A stretch of DNA of 51,764 bases, taken from positions 1 through 51,764 of the forward strand of contig JAEWZH010000022.1 of assembly GCA_023395395.1 (NCBI GenBank), in the 5' to 3' direction. Below the pieces are notes generated by a model. It saw only the letters and a program-made list of their open reading frames with translations, searched no databases and was not told the DNA's origin. Positions within the stretch are counted from its first letter, which is position 1. Each line of letters opens with the position of its first letter. The DNA is from Bacteroidota bacterium. Lineage in GTDB: Bacteria > Bacteroidota > Bacteroidia > Bacteroidales > Porphyromonadaceae. Position numbers and translations under genes: made by a program. Shown here in pieces: positions 51,669 to 51,764 of the stretch.

Positions 51669-51764
51669 ATGAGTAAGAAAAGGAAAGTAGAGGCTAAGCG
51701 AGGACGGAGTGCTAGCAAAAGTACTCCGAGAAATCGCAAACATAATAGGAGGGAAACCATACCA
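51669..51764 (+). CDS. N-terminus of a gene cut by the right edge
   Basis: 32 codons from ATG, open to the edge of the window: a very basic start (M-S-K-K-R-K-V-E-A-K-R-G-R-S, then R-N-R-K-H-N-R-R). This basic leader would fit a DNA translocase or another nucleoid- or membrane-associated protein, but too little is present to name it. A -7 box lies upstream. Confidence 0.55.
   Translation, partial: MSKKRKVEAKRGRSASKSTPRNRKHNRRETIP

Overview
The window is chromosomal DNA of a Bacteroidota bacterium, most likely a Porphyromonas or close relative. The signs are Bacteroidota-type promoters (TAnnTTTG -7 boxes, several with a TTG -33 element), the Cas12a sequence, which I recognise as close to that of Porphyromonas crevioricanis, and typical Bacteroidota gene neighbourhoods. 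The species cannot be fixed from sequence alone.

Layout. (1) 1-12.3 kb is an AT-rich accessory and defence region: a truncated membrane protein, two decayed gene fragments, a tyrosine recombinase, a restriction-modification (RM) locus with an invertible C-terminal cassette, two tandem RhuM-family genes plus a third RhuM fragment, a Fic-like fragment, and a TIR plus TM-macro gene pair that matches a type II Thoeris system. (2) 12.3-18.5 kb is housekeeping: a small HExxH-like protein, ABC-F ATPase, outer-membrane porin, DNA polymerase III delta prime and a dihydroorotate-dehydrogenase-like protein. (3) 18.8-26.6 kb is a complete type V-A CRISPR-Cas locus (cas12a-cas4-cas1-cas2, then the array), with 30 intact repeats plus a degenerate terminal one and 30 spacers. 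(4) 27.1-34.4 kb holds tRNA-Met, fabD, tsaB, topA and the anaerobic ribonucleotide reductase pair nrdD-nrdG behind a cobalamin riboswitch. (5) 34.4-36.4 kb is a small plastic region with a palindromic AT-rich repeat, a broken lipoprotein gene and a 674-bp tandem duplication carrying two lipoprotein paralogues. (6) 36.5-51.8 kb is mostly metabolic: DUF5715, serB, nadE, GH29 fucosidase, dprA, thioesterase, U32 peptidase, GH130, MFS transporter, SDR, a HAD-hotdog fusion, pfkA, and the start of another gene at the right edge.

The most interesting system is at 1.2-8.1 kb. A 1325-residue protein (GIY-YIG-like domain, DEAH helicase, then the methylase NPPY motif and a target-recognition-like tail) sits beside a separate gene with the methylase's SAM-binding part. 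An exact 28-bp inverted repeat overlies the NPPY codons of this gene and of an oppositely oriented, start-less cassette about 2.1 kb away, next to a tyrosine recombinase. Inversion of 2091-4153 would join the same 992-residue front end to a different tail of about 335 residues, in frame. That is a phase-variable specificity switch built into a single-chain RM enzyme with a split methyltransferase. The active tail also carries three copies of a 15-bp in-frame repeat (TPIIG), which may be a second route to variation.

The defences present (switchable RM, Thoeris-like signalling, Cas12a adaptive immunity) act at different steps of infection.
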